Positions 1 to 9,518 of a DNA stretch of 64,000 nt are shown here, in pieces. The position numbers were made by a program, and so were the translations under genes. Source of the stretch: Deltaproteobacteria bacterium (GTDB lineage: Bacteria > Desulfobacterota > Desulfobacteria > Desulfobacterales > ETH-SRB1); contig JAJSZT010000004.1 of NCBI GenBank assembly GCA_030272815.1, positions 51,205 through 115,204 on the forward strand, given 5' to 3'. The stretch's first letter is position 1, and the number at the start of each line of letters is the position of its first letter. A model generated the notes under the pieces. The model did not search any database, had not been told where the DNA came from, and was given only the letters and a program-made list of their open reading frames with translations.

Positions 1-1061
1 ATCAAATTCTTGTTAACCTGTTCCAGCAGGTTATTATTTGTAGCAGCTATAATACGGAAATCTGAGTATTTAGCTTTATTGCTGCCAACAGGCGTATAAC
101 CTCTGCCATCAATAACTCTTAGTAATTTTACCTGCAGGTTGAGATCAAGCTCACTAACTTCATCCAGGAAAAGAGTACCTCCCCCGGCAAGGTCCAGGTA
201 TCCATGCTTATCCATGTTTGCCCCGGTAAAGGCTCCCTTTTTATATCCAAAGAACTCGCTCTCAAGAAGCGTTTCAGGGATAGCGCCGCAGTTCACGGCA
301 ACAAAAACCTTATCTCTTCTATTGCTCATATCATGTATGGCTCTTGCAACCATTTCTTTGCCGGTTCCGGATTCACCATAAATAATCACATTGACATCGG
401 AGTTAGCCGCCTTTAAAATAAGTTCATATATTTCCTGCATTGGCTGGCTCTTGCCAATAATATCTCCAAACCTGTATCTCTCCTTTATAGAAGATCTAAG
501 TCTTATGTTCTCATTTCTAAGGCGCTCTGTTTCTTCCTGTATTGCAATTTCCTGGAGCCTTGTTTCAGTAATATCCCTGACAGTCGTAAGGATAGCGGGC
601 ATTCCTTTCCATTTAATTATATTATGACGCCCTTCTACCCAAAACTCACGTCCTTCACGTGTAATGCAGGGCGCCCTGAAAATTTTTTCACCTGACATGC
701 CCAACTCAAGCTTACCATAAATTTCCTTGATACCCTGATCAAAACCAGATGAAATCAGATCAACAGCTCTTTTACCAAGTATCTGGTTCGCATTCGTGTG
801 ACCAAACATTGAAACAAAAGCATTATTTACAAATAAAAACTTTCCATTCTGAACAAGCGTAACTCCATCGGCAACATGCTCGGTAAGTGTTCGGTATCGC
901 TCTTCACTTTCCATGAGCGCCTGTTCTACCCGCTTTCGCTCTTCTATTTCCCGACTAAGCTGGTCGTTTGCCTTAACTGATTCTGCAGTTCGTTCTTCCA
1001 CTCTCTGTTGGAGCTCGGCATGAGTCTTTTTTAACTCCCTTGAAGCTTCAATGTGTTTCAC
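1..1061 (-). CDS. PAS-domain sigma-54-dependent transcriptional activator (partial, C-terminus outside window)
   Basis: About 353 residues are visible; the gene runs off the left edge, so the end of the AAA+ domain and the DNA-binding HTH are not seen. From the N-terminus there is a charged coiled-coil segment, a PAS domain that starts around the ESEERYRTLTEHVADG stretch, and the sigma-54 AAA+ core with Walker A GESGTGKE, the GAFTGA loop that contacts sigma-54, and Walker B GGGTLFLDEVSEL. Such proteins remodel the sigma-54 RNA polymerase complex with ATP after sensing a signal. I place the start at a GTG (1061) because an in-frame stop lies a few codons upstream; this overlaps the end of cinA, suggesting co-transcription. 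No receiver domain is visible, so it is likely a direct sensor. The signal and the targets cannot be read from the sequence. Confidence 0.9.
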   Translation of the reverse strand, partial: MKHIEASRELKKTHAELQQRVEERTAESVKANDQLSREIEERKRVEQALMESEERYRTLTEHVADGVTLVQNGKFLFVNNAFVSMFGHTNANQILGKRAVDLISSGFDQGIKEIYGKLELGMSGEKIFRAPCITREGREFWVEGRHNIIKWKGMPAILTTVRDITETRLQEIAIQEETERLRNENIRLRSSIKERYRFGDIIGKSQPMQEIYELILKAANSDVNVIIYGESGTGKEMVARAIHDMSNRRDKVFVAVNCGAIPETLLESEFFGYKKGAFTGANMDKHGYLDLAGGGTLFLDEVSELDLNLQVKLLRVIDGRGYTPVGSNKAKYSDFRIIAATNNNLLEQVNKNL

Positions 1062-2319
1062 TGGCTTTACCTTTATGTTTCAAAAGCTTTTGTCTCAACA
1101 GATCAAAAGCTGTTATCGCAAAAATTATTTTATTTCTTAATCTTTCATTGAATTGAAAATTTAAACGATATGCCTCAACAGAATCTGCTGTAGCAATTCC
1201 TATGCAGACCGTTCCAACCGGCTTTTCATTGGTTCCCCCGCCAGGCCCGGCAATACCGCTTGTTGATATTCCGTAAGTTGCGCCGGCAATACGCCGCGCA
1301 CCATCTGCCATCTCTTTTGCAGTCTCTTCATGCACAGCTCCGTATTTCTTCAATGTGGCCTCTGACACGCCAAGCACCTTGATCTTTGCTTTATTTGAAT
1401 ATGTCACACCGGAAAAGAAAAAATAATCAGAGCTGCCGGGCACATTAGTAAGCAAGTGAGATATAAGGCCGCCGGTACAGCTTTCAGCTACTGCTATTGT
1501 AGCCTTTTCCCTGCGAAGGAGACTGCCCACTACGGTTTCCATAGATTCACCGTCGGCAGAAAATGCACATTCGCCGATTTTATTAAATACAAATTCCAAA
1601 GCCTTTTCCAGAAGAATATCTGCTCTCTTTTTATCCTTGCCTCGAACATAAAGTTTAACATAAATTACTGGAAACCTGGCACGCAGTCCCAGCTTGATCC
1701 CCGAAAACTTCTCTGTCAAACCGGCCAGCCGTTCGTTTACAGAAGCCTCGGTCAAACCAAATGTTGATATGGTCTTTACAAGGCTAAAACTTCTTTCTCC
1801 CTTCTGAAGCTTATCTATCCAAGGCAGGACCCCGTCTGAAAGCATCCTTCGCATTTCAGAGGGAACACCGGGAAGAAAGAAAAAAACGCATCTGCCTATT
1901 CTTAGCACAAAGCCAGGGGCTGTACCAACAGAATTGAAAAGACACTCAGCTCCCTCCGGCAGCATGGCCTGTTTCTTGTTTAAAGCAATAACGTCTCGGC
2001 CTTGTGTTTTAAGAAAATTTTCAATACAAGACATTGCCTCTCTGTCGAACACAAGTTCAACACCTGCCGCCCTTGCGGCTGCCTCTGCTGTAATATCATC
2101 TAATGTAGGACCAAGCCCGCCGGTAACCACAGCCATATCAGCACGCGTGCTTATCTCTTTAAGAATAGCTGCAATAGCTTCAACATCATCACCCACACAG
2201 CCATGCCGTACTACCTCTATACCTGCCTCTTCCAGTTTTTGGGCAATATAGGCGGAATTGCTGTCAATTACAGCTCCTGTGAGTATTTCATCACCTGTTG
2301 CAAGAATTTCTGCTTTCAT
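1048..2319 (-). CDS. cinA: CinA family protein (MoCF domain plus C-terminal PncC-type amidohydrolase domain)
   Basis: This 423-residue protein has the normal two-domain CinA length. Residues 1-170 are a MoaB/MogA-like molybdopterin-binding fold, with the TGGLGPTLDD motif at 66-75. Residues about 255-415 are the CinA C-terminal domain, with AESCTGGL around 278-285, the signature of nicotinamide mononucleotide deamidases. Known family members recycle NMN or hydrolyse ADP-ribose, feeding pyridine-nucleotide salvage; in some bacteria the name reflects competence induction, for which there is no evidence here. The ATG at 2319 begins a typical N-terminus (MKAEILATGDE). It lies upstream of, and overlaps, the sigma-54 activator gene by 14 bases. 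Confidence 0.95.
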   Translation of the reverse strand: MKAEILATGDEILTGAVIDSNSAYIAQKLEEAGIEVVRHGCVGDDVEAIAAILKEISTRADMAVVTGGLGPTLDDITAEAAARAAGVELVFDREAMSCIENFLKTQGRDVIALNKKQAMLPEGAECLFNSVGTAPGFVLRIGRCVFFFLPGVPSEMRRMLSDGVLPWIDKLQKGERSFSLVKTISTFGLTEASVNERLAGLTEKFSGIKLGLRARFPVIYVKLYVRGKDKKRADILLEKALEFVFNKIGECAFSADGESMETVVGSLLRREKATIAVAESCTGGLISHLLTNVPGSSDYFFFSGVTYSNKAKIKVLGVSEATLKKYGAVHEETAKEMADGARRIAGATYGISTSGIAGPGGGTNEKPVGTVCIGIATADSVEAYRLNFQFNERLRNKIIFAITAFDLLRQKLLKHKGKASETH

Positions 2320-2408
2320 AATTTAATAGTATAGGAATTTCCATTTTTCATCTGGTGAAACATATCACCTTTACTTTATTTTAACAACAAACGGGCTTCT
2401 TGATAGAC

Positions 2409-2717
2409 TTAAGCCGCGTGTAAATTTAGAGCGTGCACCTCTTTATCAAGACGACCCACGAGCATATCTTCTGTTACTTCAAGATCATATCGATTTTGCA
2501 AGTTTAACCAAAACTGAGGCGACATGCCAAAAAATCGACCTAAACGCAGAGCTGTATCTGCGGTAATGGCTCTTTTCCCATGTACAATTTCATTAATACG
2601 TCTTGGCGATACACTGATGTCCTTAGCCAGTCGATACTGGCTGATGCCAATTGGTCTCAAAAATTCCTCCAACAAAATCTCGCCAGGATGGATGGAAGGA
2701 AGGTTTTTATTAGTCAT
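2409..2717 (-). CDS. higA: HigA-type antitoxin (XRE-family HTH)
   Basis: A 102-residue protein beginning MTNKNLPSIHPGEILLEEF, the characteristic opening of HigA/VapI antitoxins, followed by an XRE helix-turn-helix (SQYRLAKDISVSPRRINEIVHGKR) and the FFGMSPQFWLNLQ segment typical of the family. HigA binds its cognate toxin and represses the operon. A longer reading frame to 2834 is open, but the ATG at 2717 has a strong AGGAGG ribosome-binding site directly upstream and gives the usual family length, so I use it. It sits 10 bases downstream of higB, in the toxin-first order normal for higBA. Confidence 0.92.
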   Translation of the reverse strand: MTNKNLPSIHPGEILLEEFLRPIGISQYRLAKDISVSPRRINEIVHGKRAITADTALRLGRFFGMSPQFWLNLQNRYDLEVTEDMLVGRLDKEVHALNLHAA

Positions 2718-2727
2718 AGTTGGCCTC

Positions 2728-3009
2728 CTAATGATAATCTGTAATCTCAACATTATACGCATCCCCGGCCTTCCAATTGAAACATATCCGCCATTGGTCA
2801 TTAATGCGAATGCTGTGCTGGTCTTTTCGGTCACGTTTTAGACTTTCCAGTTTGTTGCCTGGTGGAATGCGTAATGCATTGAGTTCAGGTGCAGCATCTA
2901 AGATTACCAGTTTCCTGCGTGCAATATGCTGAATATTCAGCGGTAATTTTCTGAAAAAAAGTCTGTTAAATATTTTTTCAGTTTCTTTGTCGCGAAAAGA
3001 TTTTATCAT
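2728..3009 (-). CDS. higB: HigB-type mRNA interferase toxin (RelE superfamily)
   Basis: The 93-residue product (MIKSFRDKETEKIFNRLF ... RIPPGNKLESLKRDRKDQHSIRINDQWRICFNWKAGDAYNVEITDYH) is a full-length plasmid-maintenance killer/HigB toxin. The conserved SIRINDQWRICF strand and the C-terminal DYH are visible. Family members cleave mRNA in the ribosome. It is the first gene of the higBA operon and lies at the edge of the accessory region, a common location for such modules. Confidence 0.93.
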   Translation of the reverse strand: MIKSFRDKETEKIFNRLFFRKLPLNIQHIARRKLVILDAAPELNALRIPPGNKLESLKRDRKDQHSIRINDQWRICFNWKAGDAYNVEITDYH

Positions 3010-3064
3010 AACAACATACTAACGCGGTTCGTTATTAACGTCAAGCGTTAATACTGGAAAGTGA

Positions 3065-3577
3065 TTTAATCCCTTTTATTCTTTTTGGCTTGACTTAAAG
3101 GATAAAAAAGTTATAATAATTAAAATTACTGTAACGGAGAATACTGCCAAACCTAATTCTCGTCTGCAAAAATATTTTATCACCGACAATTTTTTAAACT
3201 TCTGGTTTCGTTTTCTTTATCGTAATTATTCCGCGATTGAAACTGAAAATTTCAACTACATCAAAACATTACTCAAGCGCGATTACTTAACCTATTGCGG
3301 CAAAATACTGGAAAAATTTTATCATGAGTTGTTTGCCGGTACAGGCAAATATAACCGGATAGGTTCCTATTGGGAAAAAGGGAATCAAAATGAGATCGAT
3401 CTTGTTGCTGTTAACGACATGAAAAAGGAAATAGTTATTGCTGAAATAAAGATGAATCCATCCAAAATCAACACCGGCGCATTAAAACAAAAATCACAAA
3501 GGCTTCTTGCAAGCTATCCTGAATATCGTCCAAAATGGATAGGTTTAAGCCTCAAAGACGCCATGAAGTATCTGTAA
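3065..3577 (+). pseudogene. Remnant of an archaeal-type AAA ATPase with DUF234 C-terminal nuclease-like domain
   Basis: The frame is open from 3065 and reads through PNSRLQKYFITDNFLNFWFR to a C-terminal region containing ENEIDLVAVNDMKKEIVIAEIK-like residues (E...EIDLVA...AEIK), the core of the DUF234/PD-(D/E)XK-like domain that ends many DUF234 ATPases. Full-length proteins have about 450 residues with an N-terminal Walker A ATPase; here only about 150 C-terminal residues remain, there is no proper start codon before 3329, and the ATPase half is absent. I read it as a 5'-deleted pseudogene. Confidence 0.75.
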
Positions 3578-3656
3578 AAGATAAGGCCGTGGGGGGCAAA
3601 CATGCAGGAGAAAGTCCAAAAGTACTTTGAGAAATATGGACTGATGGAGAGATACT

Positions 3657-3866
3657 ATGACATCATCGGAGAAAAGCAAAAAAAGTAATAATATTAAACT
3701 CGAAACCGATCTTTCGTTATCCCAAGAGGACTTTACTGCCATGAGAAAAAAGCCATTCAAGAAAGAGCAGGATCTGGAAGGCTATATAGATTTTCTGGAA
3801 GCAATTGGCGCCTTTAAGTCAAAAAAGATTAAGACAAAATTCTATGATGCAGAGTTTGAGTTATAA
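3657..3866 (+). CDS. Small hypothetical protein
   Basis: A possible 69-residue, lysine-rich, probably cytosolic protein (MTSSEKSKKSNNIKLETDLSL...). I do not recognise a family. A second 28-codon frame (3602-3688) begins MQEKVQKYFEKYGLMERY and overlaps its start out of frame, so one of the two may be a fragment of a frameshifted gene. There is no strong ribosome-binding site. It sits between the broken DUF234 ATPase and the left island repeat. Confidence 0.3.
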   Translation: MTSSEKSKKSNNIKLETDLSLSQEDFTAMRKKPFKKEQDLEGYIDFLEAIGAFKSKKIKTKFYDAEFEL

Positions 3867-4040
3867 TCTCGATTTCTAAAAATAACGATTTTCCGGCTGT
3901 AAAAACATCTATCATGCCCATGGAAAATGAAAACTTTCCCATTCCAGAACCTTGCACATTACTATTGACAGGCTCAGGCAACCCCTTCCCAGTCTCAACA
4001 AAATTGCGCTTGCGGCTCTTCTGAATAAGATACTTCTATT

Positions 4041-4110
4041 ATGGTGGTCAAAACCTTGAATAGTGAATAAAGAAAAGTCTAATTCACAATTCAAGCTTTT
4101 TTGACACCAT
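4041..4110. repeat. Palindromic repeat element, left copy at the edge of the defence-like island
   Basis: The two arms of this roughly 70-bp element are reverse complements of each other: the left arm runs ATGGTGGTCAAAACCTTGAAT and on to GTGAAT, and the right arm mirrors it as ATTCACAATTCAAG and on to TGACACCAT, with a 13-base loop. 4051-4100 is identical over 50 bases to 14177-14226 on the far side of a 10.1 kb region. The remainder of the 3867-4259 gap shows no gene. Confidence 0.85.
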
Positions 4111-4259
4111 AGTGACATGGATGTCCCCTAGGAAAGGGCGTCCCAAACTTTCCACTTGACCTAAGCCCCAATTTTTCTTATAATTTTAAAATTATTGATT
4201 TCCATTTGTCTTTTTTCCAAAAAGTAATGTGATAAAAAAATAAATGAAAGGGGAATACT

Positions 4260-4571
4260 ATGGCTGTAGTATTACAAGCGAAAACATATCCCCACATTGG
4301 ATCTGACCCTGAAATCGCCGATGGAAAACCTATAATTGTTGGGACTCGAATCACTGTGAGATGTATTGCTGGATATTATCAGATGGGGATGAGCGCTGAC
4401 GAAATTCTAACAACTTTGCCCCACTTAACGCCCTCACATGTCCATTCAGCTTTGGCATACTATTTTGACCATCAAGAGGAGGTTGACACGGATCTATCTG
4501 AATCTTCAGATGTGGAGTTCTGGAAATCACAGATTGCGCCGCACCCTAATCAGAAAGCCCCGAACGTATGA
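4260..4571 (+). CDS. DUF433-domain antitoxin (VapB-like)
   Basis: A 103-residue DUF433 protein: the conserved core GSDPEIADGKPIIVGTRITV is followed by the helical segment with GMSADEILTTLPHLTPSHVHSALAYYFDH. DUF433 proteins are winged-helix-like antitoxins usually encoded just before a DUF5615 PIN-like toxin, as here. The stop codon overlaps the next ATG (ATGA arrangement), implying translational coupling. Confidence 0.9.
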   Translation: MAVVLQAKTYPHIGSDPEIADGKPIIVGTRITVRCIAGYYQMGMSADEILTTLPHLTPSHVHSALAYYFDHQEEVDTDLSESSDVEFWKSQIAPHPNQKAPNV

Positions 4572-4906
4572 AAATCGAGTTATTTTTGGACGAAGATGTC
4601 CATTCAGGGTTGGCACATGCCTTGCGGAAAAGAGGATATGATGCCATTCATGCTCAGGAACTGTATCGGAAAGGACGGTCTGATTCAGATCAGCTTCTAT
4701 TTGCCATTCAGCAAGAACGGTGTCTTTTTACTTTCAATGTTAAAGATTTTGTGATCCTCCACAACCAGTATGCAAAAAGCCGACAAGAACACTGGGGGAT
4801 CATTGTTTCAAAACAACTTCCATTCAGAGAAACGATGTCAAGATTGTTATGCCTGCTTCAGCATACCGCCAAAGAAACAATGAAGAACTATTTGGAGTTT
4901 TTGTAG
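4568..4906 (+). CDS. DUF5615 PIN-like toxin
   Basis: A 112-residue PIN-like (Mut7-C/DUF5615) protein. The opening MKIELFLDEDVHSGLAHALRKRGYDA carries the acidic DED motif of the PIN fold, and FTFNVKDF supplies the later conserved aspartate. Such proteins are inferred RNases, and the paired DUF433 protein is the presumed antidote. The ATG overlaps the antitoxin stop by four bases. Confidence 0.88.
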   Translation: MKIELFLDEDVHSGLAHALRKRGYDAIHAQELYRKGRSDSDQLLFAIQQERCLFTFNVKDFVILHNQYAKSRQEHWGIIVSKQLPFRETMSRLLCLLQHTAKETMKNYLEFL

Positions 4907-5114
4907 ATTCTCTTAATAAATCCAGGTAATCCTGCAAATCCTGGTCAGCCCTGTTAAATCCCTTTGAGCTGTTTAACCGGGTCAAAAAATAAACCCCGTC
5001 TGACAAAAAAGAGGTTTTAAAATAGCATAAATATCAACTAGATAGCGAGTTGTTTACTTAATTATGGACGTCCCGCAAGTCATTCGCTGTTTAATTGACC
5101 CTACTGAGTCAGCA

Positions 5115-6042
5115 TCAAGTTTTGTACTTGCGGTAGTACTTTTCCGGCACGAAATAAAGATCCTCCCTTGATCGTGTACATGCCACGTACAGTTTGTTTT
5201 TCGTCATGGGGGCAAGCGAAGTCAGCCGTCCCTTTTTGTAGTGGTCGTCTGTTTTATTGTTCAACACGACGCAAACGCTGCCATAGCTATCTATACCCTT
5301 TGAAGCTCCCCAGTTATTCGAAAAACAAGGATATTTCTGATGAGATTGATAAAACAGTTTGATGATGTCGGTTTGATGAAACAGTTGGGCTGCACCTGTA
5401 GCTTTTACCGAGTGACGTAACGTCAACTTCGTAGCCTTGTCCTTTCAGCTTGCACTTGTAGCTCGCCAGATCTTTGTGCAAGTTCTTGTTGACGTTGCCA
5501 TCACGACTGGTGTCATAAGTGTGCTGCCAGAAATCGCCTAATAGCACGGTGCATACGTTCGCTGAGGGGAGATCGCACAAGAAATTGTAGTCGTGCCCCG
5601 CGAAGTCTTGGACCTCATCAACAAAGAAATTGTCGAAGTATTTTGACAGCCTACGCTTTATATCCGGCACCACCCCCTTTATTTGCAGCAATCCTGCCAT
5701 TCTGTTGTAGTACAGTCTTTGTCTTTTATTCAAATAGTATTGATTGTCAGTTCTTTTTATTCTACGAGTATAGTTTGGTGGTTCATCCCAATTGATTCCG
5801 CGTATTCCCAACTCATCAGCAAGAAAAGGCCGCAAACAGAAAGAATAAAGAAAAGAGAAGTACGTATACAAACGAATACGATCCGGTACACACCCGTACT
5901 CGGATGCGATCCGATTATATAGGTTTTTGTAATTATTCTCGGTATAAGTCACCACCAAGGACCGCTCCGAGGATCGAAGCGAGTCTATGATGTAGGAGGT
6001 CTTCCCAGACCCTGCCACAGCCAGTATTACCCGCTTATCCAC
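5115..6042 (-). pseudogene. Compact UvrD/PcrA-like SF1 helicase (GajB-like), frameshifted
   Basis: The frame from a GTG at 6042 encodes helicase motif I (AVAGSGKT), Walker B (FFVDEVQDF), motif III-like LLGDFWQH and motif IV (KSYRCSPTV), then terminates early at about 5314. A second minus-strand frame ending at 5115 carries the rest: ASKGIDSYGSVCVVLN (motif V) and KNKLYVACTRSRED (motif VI). Thus one gene of about 310 codons has been split by a frameshift between about 5330 and 5410, between motifs IV and V. It overlaps the end of the OLD-type gene by 16 bases. OLD class 2 nuclease followed by UvrD-like helicase is the Gabija arrangement, although this helicase is shorter than classical GajB. 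Either decayed or produced as two pieces; a sequencing error cannot be excluded. Confidence 0.8.
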
Positions 6043-7598
6043 TTGATCGCATTCCTTATGTATTCGGGTGCTATCAATTCCGCTGACTTGTTCTCCAGCA
6101 GCCTAAGTGCTGCTTCAGCCTTGTTATTTAACATGTAATCCTGTGGTGGTAATTTGATGTGACCGGTAGTGAACTGGTCATCGCACACCGCCTTGTTCTT
6201 TTCGTACATACAAATCTCGAAGGTTTTTAGCTTGTTATCGCTCTCAAAGAATACCTTTATGTCATCCAAACTATAGTCTTTGTAGTTCTCGACGCAATTC
6301 TTCTGATAATTACCATCATTATCACGGATGACGGCAGTCTTGATGTTCAGCAACTTTGCGAGATCAAGGTACCTCTTGAAGCTTGTACCACCCACTGAGA
6401 TCACATGAACATCGGCACTATAAAGCTCATTGCCGGCGACCTTCTCGTATAGCGCTTCCATCAGGATGTATTCCGCATCACCTTCAACAAGAATGACCTT
6501 TTTAGAAAGGATGAACTCCAGAATATTGTTGTCAGGCGCTTTGACAAAAAAACCGGCTGTATCCTTCGGGACCCCATCCAGTGTCGCTGGCTTATCACCT
6601 GAGCTGTTAAGCATGATCGCCTTCCTGAGGTCCAGCCTCGTGCATATCAGGCTGTTATGCGTGGCCACGATTAGCTGCTTGTCCACTGCCCCAGCAATCA
6701 TACTGACCAGCTTTTTCATGTTCGTGTGGCTTAAGTGATTTTCTGGCTCTTCAAGCAGCAGGACATTGAGCGGATTACCCGTACTGCTTCTTTGAAGAGC
6801 GAACTCGGTCTTAATGAAACACTGTCGTCCTTTTCCTTTGTTTTCGATTGAAATATCATCCTCTGTGATCATTAAGTCAGTTTCCAAGTTGGATTTTGTA
6901 TTGGTCGCCACCGAAAACTTGTAACTATTGAGTCTGTCATTCAAATGGCTCAGGACGTTATTCCAGAATTGACTTTTATGTTTTCTGTATTCATTCTGGT
7001 GCTTATTCTTTTCGCGATCATCGACATTCGCTCGATACATTTTTTTGACATATTCGCGTGTAGCGTATTCATTGTTGATCTGTGATCCATCCAGCAGCAG
7101 GTGCTTCATGAATCGACGATATCCTGTATATGATTCACCAGAAAATGTCTTAAATTTGATAGAGTAGTACTCGAAAGGGAAATTGGGCTCTGCTTCCTTT
7201 AAGATATCCGCGATCTCATTTCCGTATTCATCCATTGGCTCACAAAGAAGTTTCAATCCATCACGACAGTCGATCCCTTCGCTATGATTTTTTCCATTCA
7301 AATCAGGGTTGTTCTGTTCGTTAAGATAAACCTCAGCCCACATCACAGGAAGGTCTTCAAGGGCCTTGGTGCCAGCAAGATATTCGCTGATTATATCTAT
7401 GTTCATAAGGCTCTCCAGGCTCAAGGTATCCACCTTACTTCTGCTTCCACTCATGACCAGATCGAGTGCTTGTAGAATTGAGCTTTTTCCGGACTCGTTG
7501 TCCCCGATGAGTAAGTTCATCTCATCGTTGAAATCGACAGAGAATTCGCGAAAACGCCTAAAATTATGAAGCTTCAGCTTTGCAACGATCTTGTTCAA
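6027..7598 (-). CDS. OLD-family ATPase with C-terminal TOPRIM nuclease domain (GajA-like)
   Basis: 523 residues. The N-terminal ABC-type ATPase has Walker A GDNESGKSS (about residues 32-40) and Walker B LLLEEPENHLSH followed by the switch histidine region VATHNS. The C-terminal TOPRIM domain has VILVEGDAEYILMEAL (catalytic Glu), VISVGGTSFKRYLDL and the acidic RDNDGNY motif. This is the class 2 OLD architecture, in Gabija a nucleotide-inhibited DNA-nicking endonuclease acting against phage. I choose the TTG at 7598, preceded six bases upstream by GGGGGAG, giving MNKIVAKLKLHNFRRF; an upstream ATG at 7655 would add 19 residues without a comparable ribosome-binding site. The helicase-like gene follows with an overlap. 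Confidence 0.88.
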   Translation of the reverse strand: MNKIVAKLKLHNFRRFREFSVDFNDEMNLLIGDNESGKSSILQALDLVMSGSRSKVDTLSLESLMNIDIISEYLAGTKALEDLPVMWAEVYLNEQNNPDLNGKNHSEGIDCRDGLKLLCEPMDEYGNEIADILKEAEPNFPFEYYSIKFKTFSGESYTGYRRFMKHLLLDGSQINNEYATREYVKKMYRANVDDREKNKHQNEYRKHKSQFWNNVLSHLNDRLNSYKFSVATNTKSNLETDLMITEDDISIENKGKGRQCFIKTEFALQRSSTGNPLNVLLLEEPENHLSHTNMKKLVSMIAGAVDKQLIVATHNSLICTRLDLRKAIMLNSSGDKPATLDGVPKDTAGFFVKAPDNNILEFILSKKVILVEGDAEYILMEALYEKVAGNELYSADVHVISVGGTSFKRYLDLAKLLNIKTAVIRDNDGNYQKNCVENYKDYSLDDIKVFFESDNKLKTFEICMYEKNKAVCDDQFTTGHIKLPPQDYMLNNKAEAALRLLENKSAELIAPEYIRNAIKWISG

Positions 7599-7919
7599 CT
7601 TTTTCTCCCCCTGTGGCTTGCAAACCAGTTCCCTTGCGGCAATCGGACAACCCACTCTCTAACCAAGCTTTTGTTAATTTTCAAGAGAGGCAACTTAGGA
7701 AACCGGGCGCTAATATGATGCCGTGTCTTTTTGAATCAATCAAACGGTGCGGCATAGTTCATTTGTGAAAAATGTTGTGTCGGTAATCATTTGTTTATTT
7801 TTCCTGTATTTGAACTTTTATACCTTTGTTCCCTCTGACTGAATCCAGATACTCTGCCGTACAGATATCGCTTGCCCCGATTCACTCAATGTAGCTGTCT
7901 TTGTATACTGGGTACCGTT

Positions 7920-9518
7920 TCATGTTTTTTTCTTCTTTATTTCATCAATTATCTTAAGGCCTTTTATAGTAGTCTTATATCTTTGTTTGCTGCTTGTGGG
8001 CTTATCCGGAATGGTTAATTCGATCAATCCCGTTTTGATCAATGGATTGATAAGTTGATTGCGAAACCGGGTTCTGTTTTTCTGATTGAGCGTTAACATC
8101 AGTGTAGCCATATCAATACTATCTCTTGCTTTTAAAATAACACTTGCTGCGGTTTGACCTGGGACAGACTTGGGACAGACTTGGGACAGACTTGATACAA
8201 GCTTGTTGAATTCTGAATGATTTAATCCCTCAACAGCTTCAACTCGCTCACCAATTTGCTCACTGACTTGGGATTCTGGATGAATATGCAGAATTGCCAG
8301 AAAATAGTTTCTGTCATCATCCGTTTCAAAGATCGGTTCCGGCGAACCGTTTGCTTTCATGGCTCTGATTATTTTGGGTATTCCGGTACACCTTCCTTCG
8401 GTCATCTTCAGTTCTTTGAAAAACTCGCCGATCCTTCGGTTGCGGTATCTTCGGGCAACAAGTTTTCCTTTTGCAATATCAGACTTTTTGATTGACCGGT
8501 CAGGTCCCGGAAAACTCAGGATCTCTATCCTGTTCGGATGAATTCTGATTTCTACAGGTTCCCTAATGTCATACCCTCTATGATACATGGCATTGACAAT
8601 GCTTTCCTAAAGAGCAACATAGTGATAATTGAAATATCGGATCGCCTCTGCCTGATCAGGCACTTTCCGCACATACTCTTTTAAGATTACATTTTTCATA
8701 TAGGTCAGCACATCACGAACCTGCTGGTGTATCGGGCCTTGAAATATTTTTTCATCAAGCCTGTCATCTCCAGGCGTTTCCGGGAACTGTACCACTTCAA
8801 TCTGGGACATGGGAATTAACTTCTGCGGCAGGTCGTTAAAAAACAATAATCCCACATTACGTGGTTTTATATATTCGCTTGTGCCTTCAACAATCATCAT
8901 CTGTTTGCAAAGCTGCTCAAAAGGCATGTCCGCAGACTGTTTGTATAGTTCGCTTCCGACTTCGCTTAAAAATGCCTGTATAAGCGTCAGCTTCAGATCG
9001 GTAATTTCCGATGAATGATGGATACGGTCATCAAAAGGTATAGCTCCTGCAAGGGCAATCAGTTCTTTCTGCTCTTCAATCCTTGCCTTTACGGTATTTG
9101 AGAATCTTCTGATATAATAAGCATATTGATTGTCTTTTTTACCAAGAGACACAGGCGCCTGATACGGCCTGTTCTGGCCTCCCGGCACCCAGATAATCAG
9201 AATATGTTTTTCCCTGAATACAATCGGTTCTACAACAGGAAAAATATTAGGCTTTAAAAAGTTGCACAGGTTTAGCAGCTCTTTTTGAATGGTGTCTATT
9301 TTTTCAGGCATCAACCCTTTTGGCGGCAAAGCAGGCCTTCCATTTTCCTCTTCAATTCCCACAATTATGTACCCGCCTCCCCAATTGTTAATATCATTGG
9401 AAAAAGCGCAGATAGTATGCAGTATCTTTTCAGGATTCCATCCGGCCTTGAATTCCAGCCGTTCCCATTCAACAATCTGGCCGGTCAATAAATTGTCTAT
9501 GTTTATCGGTAATGCCAT
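7920..9518 (-). pseudogene. AlbA_2/Schlafen-like putative transcriptional regulator interrupted by an in-frame amber codon
   Basis: Two frames (8607-9518 and 7920-8588) are in the same register and separated only by TAG at 8607-8609. The first part has the AlbA_2/Schlafen ATP-binding domain (LEFKAGWNPEKILHTICAFSND ... GGGYIIVGIEE). The second has the COG2865-type HATPase-like region (ESIVNAMYHRGYDIREPVEI, RNRRIGEFFKEL) and a C-terminal winged helix (RNQLINPLIKTGLIELTIPDKP). In relatives the junction normally reads like ALEEALVNA, so TAG probably replaces a Glu (GAG to TAG). A triple tandem repeat of an 11-base unit (gggacagactt) lies near 8161-8193. Function of intact relatives is poorly defined; some act in stress or phage response. 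Confidence 0.85.

Noticed and set aside
5168..5362. Plus-strand frame opposite the helicase
   Set aside because: Shadow of the minus-strand helicase gene, whose motifs V and VI are clear.
8161..8193. CRISPR-like direct repeats
   Set aside because: Three 11-base units without spacers, inside a coding region; no array in the window.
8607..8609. Pyrrolysine at the amber codon
   Set aside because: Relatives normally have Glu here and no Pyl machinery is seen, so a nonsense change is simpler.
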